Assembly: GCF_000006565.2 (NCBI RefSeq)
Contig: NC_031478.1
Location: 7,346,343-7,410,342 of the forward strand
Reading direction: 5' to 3'
DNA length: 64,000 nucleotides
Source: Toxoplasma gondii ME49
Lineage: Eukaryota; Apicomplexa; Conoidasida; Eucoccidiorida; Sarcocystidae
Part shown: positions 12,411 to 26,100 of the stretch, piece by piece
Numbering within the stretch: position 1 is the stretch's first letter
Layout: each line of letters begins with the position of its first letter
Position numbers and translations under genes: made by a program
The notes under the pieces: generated by a model
The model's input: the letters and a program-made list of their open reading frames with translations, nothing else
What the model was told of the DNA's origin: nothing
Databases searched by the model: none

Positions 12411-13673
12411 CTATGGGAAGAACCTGTCGCGAGTGGCAGCTGCTCGCTTGCGAGCTTTGGGTATGGGTTTTTTCTGGATCGCATCCTTCACCTTCGCGTA
12501 GTACCCGGGCGCGCTTTGGTAGGCTGCAGAGCCAGCGCGGACGACGGCAGCGGAGGCGAGGCGCTGAACAGCCGCCACCATGAGAGGCATGAAGTCCAGG
12601 AGAGAACTCCCGAGGGTCTGCAAATGTTCGTTCGATGCCACGGTCTCAAGCACCTCAAACAAAACTCGGATCACTGTGTAGATCGCTCGGGACAGCACGA
12701 GTACCGGCTGAGTCACAGCGACCATTTTCGGGTGTTTAAGAGCCATCTTCGCGCTGATCAGAGCCTCGGCCAGGCGCCCGCGAATCCCCGAGGCTGCAAC
12801 CTCCGGCGTCGCTTCACCCGGCCTCGTCTCAGAAGTCTGGGGGGCCGGAGCCTCAGGGGTCTTTGGGGTCTCCGGTTCGATGTGCTCCTCCGGCTGCAGC
12901 TCCTCGACTTCGATTTCCTTTTCCTCAGAAGCTTCGACCTCGGCCGACGCGGACACCGGACTCACTTCGTTCAGGATCAGTATCGCGACGAGGATTCCGG
13001 CGGCCACGATGGCAGACACGCACACATTCCTCAACTCAGCTCGCGCCCGAGCCGACCGAGTGAACTTCGCAGTACGGTGCAGGAACTCCGTAGAGGCGCC
13101 TGGTGAACTTCGCGGCAGCTGTCTACGCGTCGCTGTGCGCGCGGCCTTTGGCAGAGGCCTTTCGAGCCGCTGCTCTCTCTCTGTGACGCCTGGTTCCATT
13201 GCGGTTCGTCGTTCAAGCTGAGTCATCACGGCAACGGGTGGAGGCGCTGCGTGTGCGGCAGCGGCAGGCTTGCTGAGCTCGCGGTTTACGTTCCCTCCGT
13301 AGTTCTCAGTTTCTCTCTGCAAATCCTGCTGCTCCAGAGACTGTGCCGCTACCGCGGACCCGGCGAGTGGCTTTCCGAGATGTGCTGCCTCGATTGCGTT
13401 CTCAGGTCGCTCGTTTTCCTCTCCAGCGCCAGCTTCGCCGGCTGCGCGTTTGCCTCCAGCAGACGGTGCCGCGCTCGAGGGGCCTGTGGGTGGAGTCCGC
13501 CCATCGGCGGCGCTTGCAGACCGGAAGGGCCGAGACGCCTGGGCGAACGCAGACGCGCCGAAGAGAGCCGCGCTGGAGAGAACGAAAAGCGAAAACGCAG
13601 CAAGTCCTTTACGCGGAAATGGAGACGACTGGGTGCGCCGCGGAAGGGCGGACGGCCGCTCGAGGGCAGCCAT
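12411..13673 (-). CDS. putative secreted membrane protein, intronless
   Basis: A single exon encodes 420 aa from ATG at 13673 to TAG at 12411. In-frame sequence is open further upstream to 13946, but that extension has no ATG. Residues about 1-45 form a classical signal peptide: basic n-region, hydrophobic core 'LAAFSLFVLSSAALFGASA', then a small-residue cleavage region. Residues about 50-210 are Ala/Glu/Arg-rich and probably disordered. A second hydrophobic span ('VCVSAIVAAGILVAILI', about 216-236) is followed by an acidic Pro/Glu segment and then a moderately hydrophobic helical C-terminal third ending in a basic tail. A single exon, signal peptide and later membrane span are features of many coccidian dense-granule and other secreted proteins, so export to the parasitophorous vacuole is a reasonable inference. 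I do not recognise the specific protein, and it could instead be retained in the secretory pathway. Confidence 0.7.
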   Translation of the reverse strand: MAALERPSALPRRTQSSPFPRKGLAAFSLFVLSSAALFGASAFAQASRPFRSASAADGRTPPTGPSSAAPSAGGKRAAGEAGAGEENERPENAIEAAHLGKPLAGSAVAAQSLEQQDLQRETENYGGNVNRELSKPAAAAHAAPPPVAVMTQLERRTAMEPGVTEREQRLERPLPKAARTATRRQLPRSSPGASTEFLHRTAKFTRSARARAELRNVCVSAIVAAGILVAILILNEVSPVSASAEVEASEEKEIEVEELQPEEHIEPETPKTPEAPAPQTSETRPGEATPEVAASGIRGRLAEALISAKMALKHPKMVAVTQPVLVLSRAIYTVIRVLFEVLETVASNEHLQTLGSSLLDFMPLMVAAVQRLASAAVVRAGSAAYQSAPGYYAKVKDAIQKKPIPKARKRAAATRDRFFP

Positions 13674-16600
13674 GGCGGAGCTCGGAGAAAAAACGGCGCG
13701 CCGAACGCAGAGGCGAAGGGAGCAGCGGCTCAATGTGTCCAGATGCGAAGGGGTAAAGCAAGGAAAGCAGTGCGGTTGGGTGCGCCAGGAAGCGCCAAGC
13801 GAAACACGGTACTTGCCAAAGGATTCGTGGAAGAAAAACACCGACGCTCTGGTCGCTACCGTAGACAGTGGGTTTACGAAGAAAGAATGGTGGCAAGAAA
13901 CCCCGCGAGGAGAGGGGAAGCAAGGAGCCGCGAAACAGTCGGTCACGGGTCACGCCTGTTCTGCGAGGCGGAGAGTTTGCCGGGGAAAGTCTACCCCTGC
14001 AACTCGTAGAAGACGGACGACGTCAAAAATTGAGTCCGAAGCAAGAACTGTGAAAAGAAGCGGTCCGTCTGGAGCTGTACGAACTTCCGTGCTCACAAAC
14101 AACCCGCGAAACACCTGCACGACCAACGTCGACCGCTTGATTGCTGCAGGAGGCCGGCAATTCTCAATGTTCCTTTCTCTTTTTGACACAACACTGCAGC
14201 CCAAGAGATCCAACCTGGAAGCTCCCTCGAGAACGCGCTCCAACTTTTTTCTGAAGGCGAGATGACAACTTCTGCGTTTCATACAAATGCAAAGCGCGAG
14301 CAACTGGGAACGAAAGCGTCGAGCGCCGCCCTCGTCCCAGCACAATCCGCGGCCTGGTGTAGACAAAAGCGAAATCGGTGGTGTGTGGGAGTCCTCGCTA
14401 TGTTGAGGCTACGGCCGTCGAATCGACTCAAAAAGCAGATGCTACCTTTCTGACAAGTTCGCAAAAGCAAAAGCGAATCCCTACAGGCGACGTCAGTTCT
14501 CGTCGTCCACTCAAGTCGTCTCCGCCCGCAGAGCCCCGTCCCGCGTCCTCTTTTCTCGAAGACCACCGGCCTGGGGGCAACGGTGCCTGCACGAGAGACT
14601 TCTGAGGGTTGTGTAGCTCTCGAGTTCCTTACTCAGCAGCACTTCATCTAGCCAGTTGAACGAAGCAAACAGTGGACTGTGTAAGACTTTCGAACGCCTT
14701 TTTAACAATCTTAGTTTCGGAACGTCTTGGGGGGGTCGCGACGCATGCTCCCGCCCCGAGGAGCCGGTCCGGTGGGCTCAAGGCAACTTGTGGCCTTCGT
14801 TGTCGCGCGTTCTTGGCGGCTAGGGTCGGAAAGACGCCGTCCACGGGAAACGGCCGCAACGGCGGGGAAGGAGTGGAACGAATGGACTTTTAACGCGGAA
14901 ACTAACGACAAGACATGATGGGGAACGCTTTTTATTCAAGATCAAAGCACCAAACGCGAGGAGTGAGTGGGGGGAACAGCGAATGACGTTCCTAGGCGGT
15001 GACTGGGGTGACAGCTTGGGGAGAGAGACGAGACAGAGCCTCGACGACATACGTTAGACGACAGAAATGCAAGACGTAACTTTATGGAAGTGACTTCAAG
15101 AGGATGGCGTATATGGTGTTTTCGAGGGAAAATAGGGTAAACAGCCGCGGTGGAAAGATGTCCCGGACCCGAGACTCTCGGTCCCGGATATCCGCCCTGA
15201 GAAGTAGACCAAGGAAGACTGAAATAAAAGTAAATAGGGCATACAACAATCGACCTGGACACACGGAAGATAATCCGCGACACTGGAGCACTTCTGCTCA
15301 TCTAAACCGCGCCTGAGATTCACAGTTCGAAGGTACCGACGTACGTCTGCGGAGATCTAGATATCCAACCATCGAAATGATAACTTGCTCCTGATTGTAG
15401 CGGTACACTATACAGAGTCGAGGTCAGAGGAGAGACATGTACGCATACGTGTCTATATAGATATGTCTGCACAAGGAGGCTCAGACGACGCGCAACAGAG
15501 GTGATTGTTCGTTGTGGCTCCACACGGACCGGACTGAGGAATGCCGTGCTATGACAGAAGCGCAGCTTTCGACGTTTTTGACACATTCGATCTCAATGCT
15601 TTAACTGATAGTACGCCTGCTTCGTCTTCGCTGCTCGAAATTCCTTTCCATCTGCTTTCAAGTGCAATGCAGAAATGCTTTCAAATGCGATGCAAACATG
15701 CTGTCTCGAGCAAAGAAGCGCTTGCAGCGCGAGATGAAGACAGGTGATCAATGAACTTCTTTATTTTCGCTTGTTTCGCTTTCTTTGAGCAGTTTGAGGA
15801 CGGCATTCTTTCTTCTTTTGTGAACTCTGCGATCATTTAGCGCGAAGAGTCACGGAGGTTTTCCAGTCCCGGGTGCAGAACGCGGGTATAGACTCCCGAA
15901 AGGAATATGGACAACCGAAATGTCAATGTTTTCTGACTTCTCCCACAGGCAACGGAAATGCAGACAATCTCGCAAAGACGCGCAAAACATCCGACCGCCA
16001 AAATCGCAAGCAACGAAGACCGGACAGACCCATCAAAATCGCATGGGGCACCGAGAGAAATCTGCATTGGAAGAACACACGGCCGAGAAATTCCATGACC
16101 CCATTCTTCGTTCCTTTTTCCACGCGAATCGACGAACACAGCACCGGAATTTGTCCGGCGGAGTTCCCTCTGCAACAGCGATGGAACGCATTCCGACCTG
16201 CTTGCGAGTTCGCCCCGCTGCCACAAAGTTGCGGTCACCACAAAGACAACCAGCACCGGCCATGCGCGTTGTCGCGCTCTCCTCTGTTTTTTCTCCTGTG
16301 CAGTTTTCGCGAGTTCGCCCATTCCGCGCCGCCGGTGAACTCGCGAGTTTCCAAAGGAGTTCGTGAGCACGTTCACTGGTGCTCGATACATTTGACGACA
16401 AAAGACCGCGAGGCACATTTTCTCCTCGACTCCCAAAACGATCCCTCCTGTGTAGACCTCCCCCTCCAGTCGCGCGAAACGCAGGCGCCGCCTCGTCTAC
16501 ACATCACCTGTCTCCTCACAACCCTTGGTCACCTGCAGATCAACTAGTCTCCACTCATGCGGTATGAATCGCTGCATGCACCCACACTGTCGAGAGATCT

Positions 16601-16773
16601 GCGACAGCGTCCTCCCTTCTCTGAAACATGAGCGAACGGAGCGCTTCTCAAGCAGTCCACCGGCGAGGTGTAGTACGCAGCAAACATGAACAAATGCGTC
16701 GCATGCAGTTCATCGCGGAAGCAGTCCTGCACAGGATCCTAGGCAGTCCCGCGCCGCCGCAGATCCTCTACGA
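13674..16773. other. intergenic region between two minus-strand genes
   Basis: This 3.1-kb stretch should hold the promoter and 5' UTR of the secreted-protein gene on its left and the 3' UTR of the ribonucleotide reductase gene on its right. Several unrelated open frames of up to about 220 codons cross 15.8-16.5 kb on both strands; none shows a domain or a coherent splice structure. I see no RNA gene. Confidence 0.55.
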
Positions 16774-17191
16774 TCAGAAATCCGCGTCGAGCACGAATTT
16801 CTGCTGGTCCTTGTCAGCCATGACCCCCGCCTTTTGGTACTCGCCAACGCGTTTCTCGAAGAAATTCGTCTTTCCTTGGAGAGAAATCAACTCCATCCAG
16901 TCGAACGGATTCGTCGCGAAGAAGATCTTCGGAACTCCCAGAGAAGTCAGCAGACGATCCGCGACAAATTCAATGTACTGTGCCATCGAGCCTGAAAAAA
17001 GGACGCAATACGAAAACCAAAGCGTCGTGAACGAAAAACGCCGTACATACTTGTTCACGCATTTGCACATAGAGACAGACAAAAAGGCAGAGCGACACAA
17101 ATCTACCCAGATAAATATATATACATATATATACATATATATAAATACATATACTTACATATATACTTATATATATATATATATATATGTA

Positions 17192-17263
<72 letters not shown>

Positions 17264-20143
17264 TAGTGAGACTCTCCGCTTTTGGGTCCAATCCTTTTAA
17301 CGACGCAGGCGCAGACTTTTCCTCGCGCGACTTACGGTTGTTCATGCCAATCAGATCGACGGGCAGAGCTTCACAGATGAAGGCTCTCTCGACAGTGACA
17401 GCTTCGCGAACCATGTCCTGGACGACTTTATCCGGGAGTTTGTGTTTCAGTTGCGAGTAGAGGAGACAGGCAAAGTCTGCATGCAGTCCTTCGTCGCGAG
17501 AAATCAATTCGTTTGAGAAAGTGAGGCCCGGCATCAAGCCACGCTTCTTCAGCCAGAAAATAGCGCAGAAGCTTCCACTAAAGAGAATGCCTTCCACGCA
17601 TGCAAAACCCACCTGCAGGCAGGACATGGAGTTCTTGCAGTGCAGTCATTCAACTGCAACCTTTCAACTGCATGCATTTCCGAAGAACGTTCGAGGTCGA
17701 CGATCACACAGTCTCGATACGCGTCTAGCTGGTTATCTCCCTATCCAGCTCCTTCAAGCTCAAACGTCTACAGAAGGGGACCTAGTGCGATGCTCGTTCT
17801 CTAAACGATCACGGCGCTACCATGCGGTCTTGGCTATACTTCACCGCGTTCGCTGAGTTGAAAACTCGACACAAGTATACATCACTACATGCATACGCGC
17901 ATTCACAGAGTTGCATGCACCGACTTCCAAAAGACCCTCTTCGGATGAAGATCCTGACCAGTTTTTAACGCCAGGAGGCTGAAAACGATGGTCGAGAACC
18001 CCCGGTTCCCGTTCTTCATTTGGACAAACGACGCGTTTTCTCTTACCAAACGCTCAGCGAAGCAGTTTCGGTTGTTGATCCACATGGCTGCCCACGCGGC
18101 TTTCACAGCGACGGCCTTCACGTTGTGCACGGCGTCGAAGAGTTGGAGTTTCTCCTCCTCGTCGCGAATGTACTGATCGATCAGCAGGCTGCGCAAAAAC
18201 AGAGTTAACCTAACAACGAGCTGGTGCGTCCGCTGCGTTTCTGAGCGAAAGCTGTTCGTTCAAAGTTCCCCGTCAGGTTCACGAATGGCCTGCAGGCGCC
18301 TGTGCAGCGAACAAAGCCCCAGGTCCAAAAAAGACACAAAGGAAGGTCTAGCCTTTCCTCTGCCCCGCGAAGATACGCAACGTCTCGCGAGGAGCCGGAA
18401 AAGAACTTCCGGAGATTTCCACTGAATGCTCCACTTGAACATGCCAAGATGTCACCGATCAGCAACTTTGAGGAAAGGCCTGTCGGGAATCCCTGGACTC
18501 GCGTCCGAGCACGGCACCCCACAACCTCTCGGCCGTCAGTCGCCTTCAAGGACAACAGGGAGCAACTCCGGAGCAGCCTTCTTCTCAGTCGCTCTCGCCT
18601 CGCATCTCTGACTCTCCTTTTTGTCCGCGCTTCCCCGCTCTCTCGCTGCGTGCTCACCTGTACGTCTCCGAGTGGATGTTTTCCATCGCAATTTGGAACC
18701 CATAGAACGCACGCGCTTCGGGGACCTGGATCTCCGTGAGGAACTTCTCTGCCAAGTTCTCCAACACAATGCCGTCGCTGAAGATTCACGCAGCACAAAG
18801 GGAAGAAGCGAAGAGCCTGGACGCCACGGCCTCTGTGCATCCACGACTTCCAACATCGACCTGTCTATACGACTCTCCACAGACGCGCGACGCGTAAACA
18901 AACGCTTGCGTTTCTCGCAGGAAAGAAGCTCGACATCCCAGTGAGGGCCGCAGACCCAGACGCAGATGACTGTTCACAGAGATGTATATCAAAGGTCACG
19001 GGGAACTTCACCCTGCGCGTCCGTTGAAGAGAGAGGCGAATTCCTCTCCCTCGGTCTCAGAGAGTTGCGCTATGCGCTACACACACAGAAGACTCCGCAG
19101 ACAAGAAGTCCGAGGATCGTTCTCGTCCCCCGAAGACCGAGACATCCTTTTCAGTGGGTGTCTCCGGGAGACGTACCTGGCAGCAAAGAAGGCGAGGACG
19201 TATTTGATGAAATGTTTCTCATTTTCACCGAGGGTTTCCCAGTGAGTCATATCTTGAGCGAGATCGATTTCCTCCGCCGTCCAAAAAGAAGCCTCCTGCT
19301 TCTTGTACATCTCCCAAATCGCGTGATGCTGAATCGGCAGAATCACCTGGAAGCAGAGAACCGGCAGAAACGGAAAACCTCCAGAGACGCACAGATCCAC
19401 ACAGATTTACTCACTGCACAGTTGCATGGATAAACTTCCAGGGAAAGTCCTGTCTCTCACACAAACGAGCGAACGCGAACAGCCGCACGGCAGGTGCACA
19501 CCGTAAAAGCCGCCAAGGGAGCGTCCAGCCTTTTGCGGGGATACCCGTCTCTCCGGCCTTCGAGTAACGCAACATGCTGGAAAGCGAAAAAACTATGAAA
19601 AACGCCTAGAGCGCTCCCCACACGCTCCAGGAGGGAGGCTTTGCCCCCTCCCTTTTCATATTCGCATTTTCTCACTCCGTGTAGGCGATCTACACACGGT
19701 AAACGACATGTCGCGCGTGGAACGCAATCGATGTGGAGAAGAGCCGTACACTGCCGTCGTAGGCTCCTGCGCAGTCGCCCGTCCCCAAAAAGCAGCCCAG
19801 GTACGAAACAAGAAATTGGAAAAAGGAGTTTCGATCCATGATCTCTACTGCGGTGCATTTTTCCCTGCTCGCGAAAGCTCCCGTTTCCTCCTACCCAGCG
19901 GTGAGGGTTGGCCATGAGGAGAGGCTCCTCCTTCTCCTTCTCCTTCATTTGTTCGCTGAGGAGCTTCTGCTCCGGCGTCCGGTACTTTTCGACGATTGCA
20001 GAAAGTTTCTTCGGATCGGTGGCGGAGTCGAGAACTTCTGAGCTAGTCAGCCAGGCGGTCGACTGCGCGCCTTCCTTGGTGGCTCCCAACCGCGAGCTTG
20101 CAATGTCGTTCAGGAGACACGGGGACGGAGTCGTCGGCGCCAT
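16774..20143 (-). CDS. RNR2: ribonucleoside-diphosphate reductase small subunit (R2)
   Basis: Exons in coding order: 20143-19895, 19346-19177, 18777-18658, 18188-18047, 17612-17336, 16991-16774. They sum to 1176 nt (391 aa), the normal size for class I R2. R2 houses the di-iron centre and tyrosyl radical that start NDP-to-dNDP reduction in the R1 subunit, in the cytosol. All six metal ligands expected from mouse R2 are visible: Asp111 in 'EEIDLAQD', Glu172 and His175 in 'MENIHSETY', Glu234 in '[10 protein letters not shown]', and Glu268 and His271 in 'DEGLHADF'. The radical tyrosine is Tyr179. The C-terminus ends 'FVLDADF', the tail that docks R2 onto R1. Residues 1-60 are the variable N-terminal extension. 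The start ATG at 20143 gives 'MAPTTPSP'. The last intron (16992-17335) holds a TA microsatellite. Nothing suggests degeneration. Confidence 0.97.
17105..17265. repeat. (TA)n microsatellite in an R2 intron
   Basis: About 160 bp of TATA/TACA/TATG repeats fill nearly half of the last intron of the R2 gene. Confidence 0.92.
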
Positions 20144-23100
20144 GGTGTCGAGCCTATGGAAAGGAAACGGGGAAACGCGCAAGGACGCAGAAATGGCGAA
20201 GAGAAGAGAGCGCAGAAACCAGGTGGAGAAACGGCGACTATCGGCACAGCAGTGTGGAGAGGCGGCAAAAAACACGAGAACGCAGACAGCAGCTCACGGG
20301 GGCAAAACGACGGCAGGGCAAGGCGCTTTTTACGGCGGGAAAGGATGGAAAAACACGAGAGAAACAAGCCGTCGACAGAGTCGCCGTTTCCTCGCCACGG
20401 AAAGAAGTTGGGAAAGAGAAATCTCACGTCTAAGTCGTGCGAAGGGGGGAGGGACGATGTTGTCTGGACGAGACGGCGGCAACTCCCTGTGCAGGAAAAG
20501 GTATTTGTTCGCGAAACGCGTCGCGGCAAAACACAGACTTTTGGTGGGGAAAAGCGACACTTTCCACAGAGCCAACTGACAACTGTGTTTCGCAGGTCAA
20601 TGGGCGCAAAAAGCTCAAAACTCTCCTTGGAGACACGCTGTCGGATATCGCGGTGCATCAACAGAATTTGGGGGGAGGGGGGGGACAACGCCCTTTTTCT
20701 GAAAAAGGCGGTGAGCTGAGCCAGTGTCCAAAGAAAAAGTGGCACAGACTGAGAATTCTTGACCTCTTGAGCCGTCGACGGAGAAATGCTCCGGGAATTC
20801 GTGATCAAAAGAAACTGTTTCGCCGCCGAAAAAACAGCAGTTCTGACCACCGTCCTCGAGAGATGGGCTTTGCAACTCAACTGTTGTACACACCCACCCT
20901 CTTCCACCTGAAGAAAAGGCACACCACGAAGGTTTGCTAAAACGGTTCGGCGTTGGGACTGCCGCCCCCCATTCGCGAATCCCGAGGGGACTGCTTTCTG
21001 TGGTTAAAAAAAACGAAAAGACGCCATCTCCTTGTGTTTTCCACCCTCCGTCGGATGGAAGACGCACAGTGGCAAGTCGAGCGTCGGATCGACCCCCCCG
21101 GGGGCACACCAGAGGACTTTTCCAAGCCTTTTCCGAAAGCCGGCAGCAGAGACGAGTTGCTCCTGTTGTCATCTTCGTCACTGGGGTGGCAAAGAATGTA
21201 GTTCTTGTAGAGGTTTCACCGCGATCTTCGACCTACACGAAGACAGAGACACGACTCGGGTACTGCGCGTCGAGCTGTTTCTTGCTCGAGCTAGGTAGAA
21301 CAGCAAGAAACTCCTTTGTGAGCATCCGAGTGCGATACTGTCCTTGTCTTTCTTTGTATCCACAAATATTACAGGATCCATACAATTGGCTTTAGAAGCA
21401 AAAGAAACTGGTACAAAATGAGACAAGAACTGAGAGCAAAGGTGTGCCTTGGAAAAACCGAAACAGACTTGAATGGCAGTCCCAGAAGAGGTGAGCGTGC
21501 GGTAAGAGTAGCTAATTTGGTAAAGGACCTTCTTCAGCGTCTGCTTTGACGTTTGTAGCTGTCGACTCTACGAAAATGACCGAGTGTGTCTACGATTTCT
21601 GGGCTGAAGCAGGGTAAACGTTTTGACCTAAATCAACGGAAATGTATTGCAAGGCCTTTTGATCCGCCACTGAAAGTGAACATCTCGCTTTTTCTCGATA
21701 CGTGAGATTATTTCCTTCCTTCGCAAGCCATAGTTCAGTCCGCCTTCAACCTATTCAACTTCTTCACTGGCAAGCCACAGTGCACCTGGTGGTCTCATCA
21801 AAGACGTATTACGCGATTGCGGAAGCCAGTGAGACATGCTTCTACTCGTTGTGGAGGATTCCAAACAAGAACGTGCACAAGAAGGCTCGTCACGTTCGAG
21901 GGACTCTCAGAAAAAAGGCACTTGCATTTTTTTACAGCCCACACTCGAATCGGTTTGCCGCAAGGCGACGCTCCTTTCTGGGAAGGCAGCCGCCTGCGGT
22001 GCGGTTGAGCTGGCGGCTGTCGCGAACTGGAGTTTCAACACTGTTTCCTGTCATTCCGTCTGCACCAAGGTCCCCAAGGTAGACGCTAGTCTGGTTAAAA
22101 AGACGACAACAGCGTTTCCGAGTCGAAAAAAACGAGCAACGTTCACAGAGGTTGACAAACAAGAAACAGACCCGCGAAGACAGAGCAGCGGCCCCGAGAA
22201 CGGCCAAAAACAGAGAGCAGGCAACAGCGCAGAGCGGAAGCAAAGAAAAGGAGAGGAGAGACGCTGCGACAGAACAGGCTAGAAAGGGGAATAGGACTGA
22301 GAAGAAAGTGGGCAAAGACAGTTGTAGACTCTTGTGCTTCTGAAGAAGATGGGTATTCAAATGCAGCAACGGCGGAGCATGTCTCAAATTACAAATGCCA
22401 GCAGAAAACTGCATCCAAACCTAACCTGAGACGAATCGACGCACTGGCTGCAAGAGTGGAAAGAAAATATTGCTGTTCTTTCTGAGAATGTAAGCGGCCA
22501 CGAAGATTCCTCTTCCCCTTTCATTTCCCAGCGAAGCCTGGAGAAAAAGTTCAGTTTACCTGTCGCATTTCAACTGTCTCTGTTGCCTTTGTACAGCCAC
22601 TCTCGACGCCCTTGCACTCGTAACAGAGACCGCAGACGCACCTCTTTTCTCCGATGAATTCAAATTTCCCTCCACCTCTATGTTTTCTTTCTTTGCGAGA
22701 AGTCTCCCGCACCCCCACTGCCCCCATCTTCCTGCCCCTCCAATACTGCAGCTCTCAAGAACCGCTGCTTTACATCCACAGGTAATTTTTCCATGTCGGG
22801 ACCACGCAGAGATACACCGTGCAAGGACGAAGTACCTCCGTCTGAGCCTCAAAGTCGACACTGGGGTATAGAGACGCGTTGGACGCCTTCCCGACATACT
22901 CAGGACTTACCCTCACCGATATCGTCGGCACACTTACAGAGAGAGCAAGCTAATCACGTAACGACTGAAGATCGACTCCGCTGCCCTGCCTGAGGTCCTC
23001 AACGTAACAGCCGTCTCACTCTGTCCTGTAATCGCAGTTCTATCGGCAGTGAAGCACTTGGTTGACTTCTGCCTGTGTCTCTCACTCCTGCAGTCTCAGC

Positions 23101-23175
23101 CCTCTCAGTCAGCGCGCGAACGTCTCCGTTTCGTCGTAGCTGTCACGTCTCCCCCCAGCCTCCCCACCTCTGTCT
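20144..23175. other. intergenic region upstream of R2 and downstream of ALG14
   Basis: This 3.0-kb stretch should contain the R2 promoter and 5' UTR and the ALG14 3' UTR. Open frames are short, overlap on both strands and carry no domain. I see no RNA gene or mobile element. Confidence 0.55.
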
Positions 23176-26100
23176 TCAGAAGAAACGTCCTACGTATTCA
23201 GACTTGGGGAACTTCTCAGCGAGGCCTGACCACTGAACGAGAAACCGGTCCGCAAAGGGATACAGGAGACGCCCAGAGAGAGACAGAGAGTCCACGCGGC
23301 ACACGCTCTCGACGTAAATCAGGCGAATGCGCCTGCCCAAGAGGAACTGGAAACAAAGAATCCGAGACAGAGAAACGCCGCAGAAACGGAAGAGAGAGAA
23401 TCGAACAGACCGAGCGGAGAGCCAGGGAGCACAATACGAGAGGAAAGCCTGGAAGAAAGAAGCAAAGATACCCTGTGGCAGCTTCCAACCGCGTCGACGG
23501 TTGAAGTGCTCAGAGAAGATCTGTGCGGACTGCCAGAGACAGAAATGCATACACGCTCACCTGGTTTTGACCACGAACGTCCATAGAAAGAGCCCATGAG
23601 TTGTGTCGTACGTGAAGTGCAAACATGTACACATATAAGTATATCTAAATATACAAATATACAAATATACATATATATATATATATATGTATGTATGTAC
23701 ATGCATATAGATACCTATGAAAGAGTATGAATATGTGTGCGACTCTATATACATACGAGCTCTGTGGAAAGCTGGAGTGCGTCGGTTTCGAGGACGCGAA
23801 AGCATGCATATCGCGTTTTGCGCCACTCATGAAAGGGAAGGAGCGAACGACGAAAATCTCGACGTACCTCGCGCAGCAACGCAGCAACGGCGACAGGAAC
23901 GCACGACCCTGGTCCGTTCACAAGCACCTGCAAGGTGACGCAGAAGAACAGAAACGAGTCCTTGGTTGGAGACAGCGACATCCGGAACAGGTCTTGGGGA
24001 CTGCAGAGAGCACCGAGAGGCGCCACACACCCTCGACGAAGCGAAATAGACGCGTACAGGAGAGGCCGCGCTGTGACGAGGGAGAGAAGGCCGAGTGAAG
24101 GCCCCGAAGCGAAACGCGAGCAGAGAGTGTAAGGAGCCTCAGAAAAAGAAAGACCGTCAAGACTCAAAAGCAACACCAGCAGCTTGGTCACAGCCAGCCT
24201 TAGGTTCGTCGAAACAAGTCCACTGACTGCGGCACTCTGGGCATTCTTGAGGTCGCCTCGTCAGCTCACCAGCTGGGGGTTCAACCGCCAGACAAGACGG
24301 AGAGAGGCCAGGAGGGCGCGCACAGAAGAGAAGAAAGAAGAGACTACGGACTGGCCGACTTCGCGACTCCTCGGAAATCGATGAAAACAAAATCCTCGCT
24401 GTCGAACCAAGGCCGTTAACTCTGCTTCCGCCAACTCCCCCTGCACTGCTTCTTGCGCCTTCTTCGTCTCTTCATCGAGTTCCTTCGTCTCGACAGTCTT
24501 TGCGTCCTGGAGGACAGAAAACGCAGACAGCCGAAGCAAACGAATGCGCCTCTGCCTGACGTTGTCTCCTACATTCAAAACCGGCCTCTGTGCGGTGGAA
24601 AAAGTTTCTCTTTTCGGGGAAAGGAGTTCCGAGCCTCTCCTGCAATGGGTACGCTAACCAACAGCCACCCCCGCAGCCTCCCTGAGACCCGTCGAGTTCA
24701 CTTTGCGTTCGTTGCGCTTTTTGCTTTGGAACCCAACGCGACGCGTCTCTCTGCGGGGACATCCCAGAACGCGCTTCTGCGGCTCTCGCTGTGCACCTGC
24801 TTCCTCGTCTCGACTCTGCGTTTCAGGCGAGGAGACTGTCGACAGTCTCGCTGCTTTCCCCGTGGTCGACCTTTAGAGAGAGGTCTGCCTTGTCCAAGGT
24901 CTGAAGGATCAAAGCTTTCATTCTGTTGAGAGAGGATCTCTTCGCTTCTCTCTGTGTGTGTCCTGGATTGTGCGCCCAACTCTGACGAGCATCTACAGAG
25001 ATCTCTCTTCGGGGTCCGAGGAGGCGAGGTCTATGCTTTTCCAGGACACCGCGCGAACCGAGCCTTCCGCTCGGCAGCTGGAGCGCCCCTCTGCGCTTCT
25101 CCTGCGTTCCCGGAGAATCGCAATCGAAGCGAAGCAGCAGAGACATCGCAGTCGACGGACTCAGGCCGCGTCCACGCTGGCTGTCGAACTGGGGTCGGCT
25201 TGTCTGCCGTCCTCTCGCTTTCCGCCGCCTCCACCCTCGTCCTGGTGTTTCTCTCTTCCTCTAATTTCCCCTTGGAAAATAACTGCACCTGGAAGGAACG
25301 CCAGTGGGCGGCGGCGAGTTGCTGCAGACTGGTCGAGTCCGAGTCCGTCACGAGGAAGTGGATGCGGAAGAAACGAGGATTGAAGCTCTGGACCAGGCGA
25401 AGCATCTCCCCAGTGTGTCCGCCTGCGCAAGAGCCGCAAACAAACAGAGAATGCAAATGCGTCGGCGAAGTCGAAAGACAGAGCAAGAACACAACGCCAA
25501 AGAAAGATGAAAGAAAAAACGCTCTGAAACCGATAAACGCGACCCTGGCTGAAACAAGTTGGCGCCTCCTCTCGCCACACTAAACCAACGAACAGGCACA
25601 CACCGTCAGGCATGAAAAGAAAACGCCTACATATATACATCAATCAATTTAAATTTGAATTTATATATATATATCTATATATATATATATATATGTATAT
25701 GCATGCCTACGCATGTAGGCGTTTGTACATCCATAGATATCCATGTGAGTCACGTGGATGTAAATGTTCGAGGCATATAGATGGTGAGGTAAGGAAGGAG
25801 ACACCCGATTTGATTCTTTCGTTCAAAGGACAGGGCTTGGTCGCAGTGCCTCGTGTCTTTGCGGGAGAAAGTGGATCAGACACCCCGGCTTCCTCCACAA
25901 AAACGAGAAAGTAGGCCGCCTGGATCGACGTCGCCCTCTCGACTGTCTCTCCCCACCTGATCCGAGCACGACGACCGTCACGAGCGGCGCATTTGCGTCT
26001 TTCGTCTGCGTTTTCTTCGTTCCCCGTTCTTCGCTGGGCGTCCTCTGCAGCCGTCCTCTTGGCTCTCTTCGTTTTTTAAGCGATACGCGCTTGTAGGTCC

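Noticed and set aside
15837..16547. Overlapping frames of about 200-220 codons on both strands left of R2
   Set aside because: They have no recognisable motif or splice structure and lie where the R2 3' UTR is expected.
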